A DNA stretch of 64,000 bases from Mesostigma viride (Eukaryota > Streptophyta > Mesostigmatophyceae > Mesostigmatales > Mesostigmataceae). Each line of letters begins with the position of its first letter. Position 1 is the stretch's first letter. Shown one piece after another: positions 24,550 through 35,413 of this stretch. The position numbers were made by a program, and so were the translations under genes. The stretch covers positions 392,501 to 456,500 of the forward strand of contig RPFO01000366.1 in assembly GCA_009746045.1 (NCBI GenBank), written 5' to 3'. The notes under the pieces were generated by a model. It was not told the origin of the DNA. It worked only from the letters and a program-made list of their open reading frames with translations, and made no database searches.

Positions 24550-25735
24550 CCCCCGGCAGGTGCCGCCGCCCCCCCCAATACAAGTTCAGCTCGACGTACG
24601 GCATGTCTGTACGTAGGAGTGTCCACAATTAAGCTGGGCACCCCGCCGAAGACCGCGCAGCGTTTTTCAACCAGTTGCTCGACCTTGAGCGACAGATCCC
24701 ACGTCAATACATCGTTGGCATATTGGTGGATGCCAATGCGACCCTGCCCGTGGCCGCTGGGGCTGCATGTACGCGCGCCGCGCCTAACCGATATAGCAAA
24801 GCCAACACCCCCCTCCAATTGAGCAACTATACTCATGCACTGAGCTAGGTTGACTTGATCGACTGTCAGCTGCCAATACGCTGTTTGCTACATAAGCCGA
24901 CTGCATGATGCGCTAGTGACCGTTGTGGGCCCCGCTGCCATGCAGGGCGGCTGGCTCGGTACTCCCCCGCCGGCGCCGGGTGTGTTTCCTTGGACGTACT
25001 ATACATACTTGTGCGCAAGTGCTGGCGTTCTGCCGTCATCAATGCCCGTACGCTGACCATGCACCCTGAAGTGTCGCATCGGATCACCACATGGTCACCG
25101 CAAACTTGCTGTGGCCTACGTCTTCAGGTGGCCCCGGAGCGCCGACACGCCGGCCCCCGCCCACGCCCTGATTGGACCTGCCTACGCCCCGCATGCGGGC
25201 ACCGGGAGAAGACTGTGGTCCCAGCCGGAGGAGAAGCGCCGCGACGCAATCAGGTCTGCCTTTGTGGCTGCGCAACCCATTGATCACACCTGGAGGCCGA
25301 ACGCGGCATGCATGGATCTCACGCGCCACCCTACGAACTGTTCATCATGTAGTTCGGCCGATCCGTGGATCTTGGCTCTCAACCGCTCCCTGAGCAACCC
25401 CGCGCCCGCCCAAGACCGCTCTACTTGGGCGATGCCCGGGTGGTCGCCGGCGGCCCGGCTGGCGCTAGTGCATGCAGGCCCTCCGCCGCGGGGAGGACCT
25501 GTACCCATACCATGAGCGGCTTACTCAAGCATATCCTGTTGTTTTTCATTTTACTGCCGCACACGACTGAGGAGGAGGTGGAGACACTTGCCGCCGAGAT
25601 CAATCGCCACACGGCCGCCAACCATGCAGCACAAGGTGGCATGGCGGTCTCGATCTATAGCTCGACCGTCTCACCGAACGCCGGGAAACGAAAAGGGCTG
25701 ACATCCCGGGCATGACCCCCAGTGAACGCCTTTGG
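24550..25735 (+). pseudogene. LINE endonuclease-region relic
   Basis: Frame-shifted pieces resemble the apurinic-type endonuclease half of LINE ORF2: AAFFNQLLDLERQIPRQYIV, then GILVDANATLPVA, and later the IGSDHHMV-like words and the linker EEEVETLAAEINRHTAANHA. Stops and frame changes are frequent and no RT follows. At 25776 it runs into an ORF1 fragment of another copy, suggesting nested or adjacent insertions. Confidence 0.55.
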
Positions 25736-25775
25736 TTCAGCTAGCTCTCAGGCCAAACTATCCGCGGGGAGATTC

Positions 25776-27024
25776 CAACACGGTCGAGGCCCGGGTCTCC
25801 AATGTGGAAACCCGGGTCGTCCACAAGCTACAACCCCAGTTCACGGCGCTACAAACCGCGACGCAGGCTTCAGAAACGCATGCTGCACTTGTCTCTCGCC
25901 TTAACCAGGTGGAGGGCAAGTGTGGCGTGCTCATGAAGAAGCTTGAGGCCATCACCGCCCACACCGAGGCCCTGGCCACACAGGTCCCCAAGATAGCGGA
26001 GCAGACGGCCACCATTGCATCCCAGCCACCCCGCGGCAGGATGCTGGTGACCTCCCGCCCCTCTCCTACGCGGACCTGCTGCGGTCAGCGACCGCCTCCA
26101 CCACTGACACCATCGCCACGAAGCTCCAGGAGCTGGAGGACCACCGCCAAGCCCAGCAACGGGAGGTCACCGACCGCGCTCGCCGCGAGTGCCGAGTGGT
26201 GCTACGTCGCTTCCCCCAGAAGCCAGGTGAGACGTCAACCTCTCTTGCTGATCGCGAGCTCAAGAACCAGCTCCCGTTACCCTCATGGGCCTGGTAGGTG
26301 AGGTAGAACTGCGTGGGTGCCACCGCCTTCCCCACTCACGGGACAAGGCGGCTCCCCCACCAGTCCTGCTCACCTTCCCCTCCCCTGAGGATAAGCAGCG
26401 GTTCCTCTCTCGTCGCAAGTCAGGTTGCACGACCTCACCTGGACGCTGGATGACGACCTGACCCCCGCTCAGCAACAGCAGCGACGCGACCTGTGGCCGG
26501 AATACCTCCGCCATAAGCAGGACCCCCAGAAGCCCAAGGTGTACTGGAGGGGCGGGGACCTGACGATCAACCACAAGATGTGGACGCCCCCAGTGAGCTA
26601 GAATAGCCATAGCCCTAGCTTGTAACCATTGGAGTCACTGCCGCTACGGCAGCCATGCCCTGAATGTTTGCCTAGCTGTGCCAACATCCCTAGTCACGTG
26701 CCGCCAACGCACGGTACACAACCAGCCATAGCCTTAGCCTAGTCCTAGTACAGCCATGCTACGCCCTGGCTATGTTCAGATGACTTGCCCACACTATACT
26801 TGTTATGCCACGCTTACATGGGTCTTATTGCACCCACAGTCTGCCGGATCGTTAGCCTGTCCTTTTAGCTAGCGCGCCCGAATGCAGCTGTGGCATGCCT
26901 TTGGCATGAAGGAGACTGGGGGTCTCTGCCCTTTCTCCTGTCGTGCACACACAGGGATTACAAGCACTTCGGTGCTCCGTGACTCCCCAACGGGATCGCA
27001 CGTGTTTAATTAATTAATTAATTA
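25776..27024 (+). mobile_element. ORF1-only LINE copy, 5'-truncated
   Basis: ORF1 is entered at the coiled coil (TVEARVSNVETRVVHKL) and continues KLEAITAHTEALATQVPK. After frame breaks near 26040 and 26290 it continues to TPAQQQQRRDLWPEYLRHKQ and VYWRGGDLTINHK, with a stop at about 26600. There is no ORF2. The 3' region (26600-27024) ends in an AGCAC-TTCG-GTGCT hairpin, a damaged second hairpin and (TTAA)n. Confidence 0.75.
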
Positions 27025-27064
27025 TCCGCGGGGGCTCCTGCAGCATGGACTATTTAGAGAGCAT

Positions 27065-29098
27065 CCGAAAATTAATGGCTGATGGCGGTATGGCTGACGT
27101 CGGCGGAGCTCAGATCTTTTGCGTCTGAGCCCCAAATTCGGTCAGACCACTTGCATTCGATGCGCTTTTTTGAGACGCGCATGCGAGTATAATCGGTTAC
27201 GGCTGAAACACAGCTAGTATTGCCAAAGTTACGCACGTGACAAGCAGCTATAGCTATATGACGACCCCAAAAGCAAAACGGGGTTTGGTAAAGGAGCTTT
27301 CCGGCTCCCAGCCCAACCCACTCGCCATCGTCCTTGCCCAGCCGCCTGGGCTCATAACATCGCCAGCAAACCCATCGCCAAGCGCCTCGCCCGATCCCAA
27401 GAAACCCTGCCACGAACACAAATGGCGAAAGTACCTACCTGATTACGCTCGCTTTTCTTTTCAGCACTGGCTAGAGCTGACCACAGAAGAATGCGCCGAA
27501 ATAGTGCACTTTTTTGCACAGGAAAGCAAGCTCCATATGGGGCCACAGGGCCCATCCCCGACGTGAACCTGGAGAGGCTCTTTACCAGGGGAGACCTCAA
27601 CCACCGCCTCGCCATCCTGTGCATGCAGCTTCTACCAGCTATACCTATGGCCGAAATCGACGCCAAGATCCGCGTGCCCCAGCCTAGCCTGCGCGGCCGA
27701 CAGCCACCTCGGCTTCCTCCCTCTGCAAGGATGACATCCGAGCAGTGCTGGAGGAGCACGTGATCATCAGGTCGACCTGGCCGTTGGCCGAGAAGCTGAC
27801 CTCGCTGAACACGACGCTCAACACGGTGGAGGCCCGGGTCTCCAATGTGGAAACCAACAAGGTCGTCCACAAGCTCCAGCCCCAGTTCATGACGCTGCAC
27901 ACCGCGGCGCAGGCATCTGAGACGCACGCTGCACTTGTCTCTCGCCTTAACCAGGTGGAGGGCAAGTGCGGCGTGCTCATGAAGAAGCTTGAAGCCATCA
28001 CCGCCCACACCGAGGCCCTTGCGTCGCAGGTCCCAAAGATAGCGGAGCAGACGGCCACCATCGCATCCCAGCCACCCCGGCTGGATGCTGGTGACCTCCC
28101 GCCCCTCTCCTACGCGGACCTGCTGCGGACAGCGACCGCCTCCACCACCGACGCCATCACTACGAAGCTCCAGGAGCTTGAAGACCTTCGCCACTGCTCA
28201 ACAACGGGAGGCCACCGACCGCGCCCGCCGCGACTGCCGGGTGGTGCTGCGTCGCTTCCCCCAGAATTAAGCCAGGTGAGACGTCAACCTCCCTTGCCGA
28301 CGACCAGCTCCCGTTACCCTCGTGGGCCTGGTAGGTGAGGTAGAACTTCGTGGGTGCTGGCCACCGCCTTCCCCACTCACGGGACAAGGCGGCTCCCCCA
28401 CCAGTCCTGCTCATCTTCCCCTCCCGTGAGGACAAGCAGCGGTTCCTCTCTCGTCGCAAGCTCGGTTGCACGACCTCACCTGCATGCATGGACACTGGAC
28501 GACGACCTGACCCCCGCTCAGCAGCAGCAGCGACGTGACCTGTGGCCTGAATACCTCCGCCACAAGCAGGACCCCCATAAGCCCAAGGTGTACTGGAGGG
28601 GCGGGGACCTGATGCATGATCAACCACAAGAATCATGTGGACGCCCCCAGCGGGCTATATAGAATAGCTTGTAGCCCTAGCTTGACTTCATTGGTAGCCA
28701 CTGCCGCCATGGAAGCCATGCTTAGAATGTTTGTCTAGTTGTGCCACCTTACCTAGCTAGTCACGTGCACCGCTATAACGCACGGTACACAACCAGCCCT
28801 AGCCTAATTAGCATAGTCCTTGTACAGCCATGCTACGTCCCATGCATGGCTTCGATCAGATTACCTGCCCACGCTCCTTGTTATGATATGCTCACATGGG
28901 TCTTATTGCACCCGCAGACTGCCGGATCGTTAGCGTGTCCGTTTAGCTAGCGGCGTGCCGGCATGCAGCTGTGGCATGCCTTTGGCATGAAGGAGACAGA
29001 GGGTCTGGCTGCCCTTTCTCCTGTTGTGCACACACAGGGATTAAAAGCACTTCGGTGCTCCGTGACTCCCCGGGGAGCACGTGTTTAATTAATAAATA
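27065..29098 (+). mobile_element. ORF1-only (half-LINE) element, near full length
   Basis: This copy has the 5' leader shared with 6.1 kb, an ORF1 start at 27258 (MTTPKAKRGLVKEL) and the coiled coil. The C-terminal block QQQQRRDLWPEYLRHKQD is followed by a stop near 28650 and about 430 bases of 3' region. That region ends in AGCAC-TTCG-GTGCT, a TGCTCC/GGAGCA hairpin (29056-29079) and (TTAA)n. The whole unit is about 2 kb. No trace of endonuclease or RT lies between ORF1 and the tail. Several frameshifts (near 27540, 28200 and 28330) show it is not intact. The layout recalls mammalian HAL1 half-L1 elements. Confidence 0.75.
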
Positions 29099-29099
29099 A

Positions 29100-29344
29100 T
29101 GGACCCCCCCCCTCGCTGGACCCAGCTGCCGCTGCACGCCCTGCGGCTAGCCGCGGCGGACCTCACCCCGCAGGCGCCCCGACCCGCGAAACGAACTTAA
29201 CTTGGCCGGTCTCCAGACTGTCTCCTGCACCGCTCTCGATCCGGTCGATCCCCTGGTGGATGGCCCCTCGGCCCACGACGAGTGGATCGACCCGGGCCCA
29301 GGAATGGGCTGCTGCCATCTCCACCGGTCCGCAGCGATGCTGCC
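29100..29344. other. Short GC-rich segment between two LINE tails
   Basis: A 240-base segment separates two oppositely oriented (TTAA)n tails. Its composition looks coding (LPLHALRLAAADLTPQAP in one frame) but stops interrupt it. It may be a fragment of another element. Confidence 0.3.
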
Positions 29345-30205
29345 ATTAATTAGTTAATTAATTAATTAAACTCGTGCTCCCGTTCAATGGGGAGTCACGG
29401 AGCACCGGAGTGCTTTTGATCCCTGTATGTGCACAACATGAAGAAAGGGCAGATCACCCCCTTTCTCCTTCATGCCAGAGGCATGCCACAGCAGCAATGG
29501 GACATGATAGACGATCCGGCAATTAATTAGTTCTGTGGGTGCACATTCGATGACTAGACCCGCGTGAGCATTATCATCATAACAAGGAGCGTGGGCTTAA
29601 GTAAGCGAAGCATAGCCAGGACGTAGCATGGCTCAGCTGTACAAGGGCTATAAGCTAAGGCTACTACTACAGTATGTATGGCTGCATGGTTGTGTACCGT
29701 GCGTTAGCGGTGCACGTGACTACTAGCTACCTAATAAGGTATGGCCGGTGGCACGGCTAGGCCAACATTCTAGGCAATAATGGCTGCCATGACGGCAGTG
29801 ACCGTACCAATGATTCAAGCTACTAGGGCTATTCTAGCCCGCAGTCCACATCTTGTGGTTGATCATCAGCTAGGTCCCCGCCCTGCCAGTACACCTTGGG
29901 CTTCTGGGGATCCTGCTCGTGGCGGAGGTATTCCAGCCACAGGTCGCATCGCTGCTGCTGCCGCGCTGAGCGGGGGTCAGGTCGTCGTCCAACGTACGTC
30001 CAGGTGAGGTCGTGCAACCTCGCGCGATGAGAAAGGAACCGCCGGCTTGTCCTCAGGGGAGGGGTCGAAGGTGAGCAGGGCTGGTGGGGGAGCCGCCTTA
30101 TGTAATTGTCTCGTAAGTAGTGGGGAAGGCGGTGGCACCCGCGCAGTTCTACCTCACCTCCCACCAGGCCCATGCATGAGGGTAAGTTAAGCTGGTCATT
30201 TGAGC
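29345..30205 (-). mobile_element. ORF1-only LINE copy, reverse orientation, 5'-truncated
   Basis: Read on the minus strand it starts near the PSCMGLVGGEVELRGCHRLP part of ORF1 and continues to RQQQRCDLWLEYLRHEQDPQ and KVYWQGGDL. It then enters the same 3' region as 26.6-27.0 kb, with the hairpins at 29375-29418 and (TTAA)n at about 29345-29370. It faces the copy at 27-29.1 kb tail to tail. Confidence 0.75.
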
Positions 30206-31333
30206 TCGTCGGCAACGGTGCCGTCACAACATGCACCGTGACCCCCGCCAAACTTTGTCTTAAATTATTGTCCGCTTTTTGTCCGAGATCTAGATTTTTC
30301 CCACCACGCGAGAGGCGAAAACGACAAAAACACCCATGGGGCCAGGTCGAGCATGAGCTAGCGTTCTGAAACTTGCGTCTTTGCATGCAGCTGCTCGAGA
30401 TGTCAAAACGAAGCGTACATCACGACGAATTCATGGAATCATTTTGGAATGATACATGCTAAAATTACGATGAGGGCATTGAACGGAACAAGTTATTTTT
30501 TTCACAGCGCACCAGTTTTTCGCAAAAAACAGATTTCTGTGTGGTACGTGTCTCAAGGTCCTCGTCACATGAGGAGATAAAAATCTGGACGCGATAGCTC
30601 AGCTTGTTCGTTATAATATTCCTAAAACCGTTAGCGCGTTACCGTTTTTTGAGCTTCGCTTTGAATTTTCCGGCATTGGCGTGAATAAATATATGGGGGT
30701 GCGAAATCCGTCTGTTAATCTTGCTTCATGCATGCAATGCATAATATCTTCGTCGTCAGTTATAATTAGCTCTTTAGGCTATGCCTGACCTTCATATACT
30801 GCCAGCCTGCGGAAATAAGCCAGCAGGACATATGGGGTGCCCTATGGAGAGGTGCGATGGTGCGGGCGTGCGAGGGCACTATGGGCGGGCGCATGCCAGG
30901 CTGGCTGGTTTGGGTGTTGGGTGGTTATAGGTGGTTCGGTGATCGGGCTGTTTTAGAGTGGTTAGGTGGTTATAGGTGGTTAGGTGGTTTCCGTGGTTAG
31001 GTAGTTTTGTAGCTGGTTGATTGGTTGGTTGGTTGTTAAGTTTCCCAGGGAGTCTTCTTGGGTGGGAGGCTTAGGCTGTAGATGCTTCGAGGGATGCATA
31101 GAGGTGGGTGGTTTCAATGGCAGGTGGCCGGCTGAAAGGTGGATGCCTTGGTAAATGACTGGCTGAGGAGCTGGGAGCACGTACAGGCAGGTGGAGAGGG
31201 TGGGTGGGTGGGTGGGTGGCTGGTCATGGTGGGTGGATGAGTGTTAGCCTGTTAGGGTGATCAGTTATAGGCAGATGGCTAGGTGTCTGGGTGATGATAG
31301 GCTTTGGGGACTCCGAAGTGGGTGGGTAGTTGG

Positions 31334-31404
<71 letters not shown>

Positions 31405-33020
31405 AATTGCATGGGTTTGAGGGTGGTGGTCTAGTGGTTGGGTGGTTAGGGATGCGTGTGTGGGTGCATGGGTGGGTTGGTGGGCTGGCCATCGGTGGAT
31501 GGTAGAGTGGTGGATGTGTAGATGACTAGATGTGGGTGGGTGGGCTAAGGTAATGCCATCCATGCCTGGTAAAGCTTAAGCATCGTTTTCGTATCAATGT
31601 TTGACGTTTATATATACGTTCTAGCTTAATTGTGTAGCACATTCTTTTTGCATTATTCATGCTCTTTCTTGACCCTGGCCTGGCCCCTTTCTAATACAAC
31701 ACCCTTCTTAGATGCTTCCCTCAGTCAGTTGACCTGCCACAGGGTGATGGTGATACGTTTTATAGAGGCTGTATGGGTTTGATTACCTCCATATATGTTT
31801 GTTATACATTTCCCATATACACAAGTATTGCATGAGTGTGAGGAGTTGGCTGGTCTCTGTGGCATCATCAAGCACGTAACTGGTGAGTGAAAGCTTCCCA
31901 TTGACAGCATGTGCCACCAGGTGTGCTAGCTGGCCATCACCTGGCAAGCTATAGCAGCTTAGGCCTAGTTTACATGTATCCTTGCTACTAGGGCAGGCTG
32001 AAATAGGCTCAACATCACTAGTTTGTTGGTGGCTGCCTCCTAGAATGCATGCCTTGCGTAGGGTATCCGTACCACGTTACCTACGGGCATGGTGGACAAG
32101 GTGGCACCTGCACATAGGTGCCATGTAAGGGCAGTGTGATCATGCAGTTATTCTGATTTGGCACGCCGCAAAGGTGAAAACCATTTGTGTTCAGTGCCGG
32201 TCTGCGGAAAACGCGATCTGCAAATGAATCCAGTCCGGAATCGAACTGGGGATCGACCTCTCGCACAAACTTTTGCTGACTATAGGACGGACGTCTCCTC
32301 GGATCCTAACTAAGGCATCGATCGCCAGCTGACACATGCATGATGCAGTTATGTTTCCCCATCATTGCGAAAGGGAAATGTATTGTTTGGCATGGTTGGT
32401 GGCCATTAATTAGTAGGTAGTATGCCCAGGTGCCCCCACCCCCTTGGTTGCTTTTTACCAATGGTACCCCTACTATGGGCTGTACCGGGCGTAACTGCTG
32501 GTATGCCCACCCAAATGATGACCCCAATGGCTCAAACTGTTCAGCAACTAATTGTTTATCATCCCTGAAGTGGTAGGTGCCTAGGTCTTATAACATAATT
32601 CAAAATGCACATTCTACCAAGAATGAAAACGCGCGTCTTGACCCCCCTGACTTTGACGGCAGTTATATATAAACTGATAAGCACCTGAAGTCCAGAGGGG
32701 CACATGATGCTCCTGTTTTCCGGCTCCCCACGGGCCCCACGGCCCATTGCTAGAATGCAGGGTAGAAGTCCGCAGGTGGAGTTTATTGCCCCCGAGGATG
32801 ATAGCCGCTAAACAGTACCGCCTCGTAGACCTGCCATTACACTGAGTAGAGGACAACTCATTATTACTCACTGGATTATATCCCTCTCTAGTGACTACAT
32901 GGTTGGGGCATGATGCAGAGGATATTCATTGTAACTTTCTTGTAATTATTTTCTAACTTGAGATTAGCATAGTAGTACTCAACCGTGGCATGCCCATGCG
33001 CATGACACACAAGCGGTACT
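30206..33020. other. Non-coding stretch with simple repeats
   Basis: About 30.9-31.25 kb and 31.41-31.55 kb are rich in GGTTAGGTGG and GGTGGGTGG words, and (TG)n is at 31335-31400. From 31.6 to 33.0 kb I see AT-rich unique sequence with no supported gene. Confidence 0.5.
31335..31400. repeat. (TG)33 microsatellite
   Basis: Uninterrupted TG dinucleotides flanked by GGTGGGTGG-rich sequence. Confidence 0.97.
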
Positions 33021-33025
33021 TACTT

Positions 33026-33045
33026 ACTACTTACTTACTTACTTA

Positions 33046-33076
<31 letters not shown>

Positions 33077-33089
33077 CTTACTTACTTAC
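33026..33089. repeat. (CTTA)n microsatellite
   Basis: About 16 tetranucleotide units with a few interruptions, just upstream of the LINE RT relic at 33.1 kb. Confidence 0.95.
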
Positions 33090-33129
33090 TCATACTCCGT
33101 ACAGGACGTAGACAGGACCTCGGCAAATG

Positions 33130-34614
33130 TTTGGACATGATTCTGGTGTTACAGGGTGTTTACTTGCATTCCTCACGGTGACCTTACGCGCCTTCAGCCT
33201 GGTGAGTCCCCTCTGCACCTTGTGCTGGTGGACTTCATCAAAGCCTTCGATTCGGTTTTCTGGCCTGCGCTTTGGGACATCCTCGAGTTGTTCCGGATCC
33301 CCCGCCCCCTTGTTGCTGTCATCCGCAACCTGTATGAAGGGTCCACCACTTCGGTGCGCACTTCTTACGGGACCACGCCCCCATGCCCTTTACAAAAGGG
33401 TGTGTGGCAGGGCTGCGTGCTGTCGCCCTACCTGTTCATTATTGTGGTCGAATACGTAATGATTCAGGCGTGCAAGCGATTTGCCCGCATCGTGGGTAGG
33501 GAACCAGGGGTGCAGGTCGCTAACAAATTCTGGCATGGCGGAGCGGACACGGAGATTCGGCTGGCAGACATCATCTACGCAGACGACACCACCCTCTTTG
33601 AGGACACTGGGCACGTGCAGACATGGCTTGACTGCCTGGCTATCGAGGCCCGTGCAGTGGGGCTTGAGGTCAGCAAGAAGACAGAGGCCCTAGCGGTTGG
33701 GCTCACCCACTCGCCGCCACCCCTCTATCTCCTCGACGGCTCTCGAGTCCTGTATCGGGACCGCGTCAAGCTGCTGGGCAGCCTGCTCCGCAGCTGCGAG
33801 GTTGATGTGGACCATCGCATCTCCCTCGCCTGGCACGCTTTACGCCAGTACCGGGCCCTGTGGCGCAAGCCCCTGGGCAAGATCGAGAAACAGGACCTGT
33901 TCAAGGTCCTCGTCCTTCCTGTTCTCACATATGGGGCCGAGACGTGGACCCTCACCGCCGACCTGGCCCGCAAGCTGGACGGCGTGGTCACCAACATGCT
34001 GCGTTCCATTTTCAGAGTAGGATATGCTGCTCATGTCCGCAATGAGGACCTGTACCAGGGCATGCCATATATCACCAGCACCATTAAGCAGCGGCGCCTG
34101 CAGCTAGTAGGGCACTTAGCTCGCACCAACCAGGTAGACACCTCACGTGGCCCCCCCGCACGTGGCCCCCCCGGCAGGTCTGCGACCAGCTCAGCCTGGC
34201 CGGCACCTCCTGACGTGGGCCGGGCCCAGTCATCATTAGACGCCGCAAGGCCCGCACCTTCAAAGAACAGCTAGTAGAGGACATGGGGGGCCTAGGCCTC
34301 TCCGTAATCTGGACGAAGATGATGGACAAGGCCAAGTGGGCCCTGGTCATAGAGGACAACGAGCCCCCCCCTGCGGGGAAGCGCCCGCGTGTGCAAACCC
34401 CTGGGAGGCACGCCAGCCAGCTCCCCTAGGGCAGCGTGAGGCTGTCTAGATAGATCATGTTGTAGTTAGAATGCTGTTTGATAGATGTCGTAGGTAGCTG
34501 ATGTAGATAGATTAGACCGGTAGGACTATTTGCACCCATCCATCCATCCATCGGGGTTAATGCTCCGTGACTCCCCAACGGGAGCACGTGAGTCTAATTA
34601 ATTAATTAATTAAT
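33130..34614 (+). mobile_element. 5'-truncated LINE: RT domain and 3' tail
   Basis: One long frame, in phase from about 33190, encodes LVDFIKAFDSVFWPALWDIL, LYEGSTTSVRT, WQGCVLSPYLFIIVVEYV and IIYADDTTLFED. The two RT aspartates are at the YADD near 33575. A thumb/connection region and RRLQLVGHLARTNQVDTS follow. RT palm motifs A to E are intact over about 330 residues, making this the best-preserved RT in the window, but the endonuclease and fingers are missing. The tail carries (CATC)4, a TGCTCC/GGAGCA hairpin at 34561-34586 and (TTAA)n to 34614. Confidence 0.85.
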
Positions 34615-35413
34615 TACGCGCGTCACTTGGCTCCCCTGCCAGGTCACATAATGCTCCTTTCTAAACCTTTCACCTATCACACTACCCTCAGCAGTGTGAT
34701 AGGTGAATATATAACCAGCTGGTCGATACATGGTACCTCTTAACCTAACGATATTCTTATTGGTTAATAAAAAATACCCATTTACCCGGAAAAAATTCTG
34801 GTGTTGTCGGCGTTCGGCAAGCCAGATGCCGAATATATGAAAATGGCCGCCTTGGTTGGTTGGCGGGGTCGAGTCAGTTCTCAATGGTCGAGCGAATGCC
34901 CGCCATGAGACCGGGCAGCCGGCTAACTTTGGGCGGCACGCAAGACTGAACTGCTCAGTAGAACTGCAATATCAGGGTCACATCCGTCAGCCAGCACATG
35001 GCTGGCTTTGCACGGTGCGAGCAGGCCGGGCGTGCTGCGGGCCGGGTCCGCTTGGCGGCCGTCGGGACGAGTTCAAGACCGGGATTGGGACCGGGGCGGA
35101 GATGGCGCGGCGTTTGGCATGATGTGCCACGTGCACACGCGGGAAATGGCAGCGCTGCCGTGCACACCTACTTGCCTGCGCTTCATTCCTGACTTGGCAA
35201 GCGCTGCGTACAGGAAGCAGCGCAATAATGAGTGGCCCGCGCATGGCAGTCTCTGCTCGCGACTTGCAGCCCCATCTCATTCATTTTAAGCTTGGAGATA
35301 AGGAGCTCCTTTCCTCATGAATAACCACAATACTGGTAACGGTTGATCGCTGCAAGCTGCAGAGTTGAAACTGGTGTGGGCAGTGATGTAAGCAATTACA
35401 GATCCCCTTGAAA
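34615..35413. other. Intergenic region upstream of the 35.4 kb gene
   Basis: No supported gene. A perfect CCTATCAC/GTGATAGG pair around 34672-34706 could form a hairpin. The remainder probably contains the promoter of the next gene. Confidence 0.35.

Noticed and set aside
30900..31260. GGTTAGG-rich stretch as a possible telomere array
   Set aside because: The units are irregular GGTGGTTAGGTGG words and not a fixed telomere period.
32195..32290. tRNA-like sequence on the minus strand (B-box-like AGTTCGATTCC)
   Set aside because: The T stem has two mismatches, the acceptor stem pairs at only about five of seven positions and no clean anticodon arm forms. At best it is a tRNA-derived relic.
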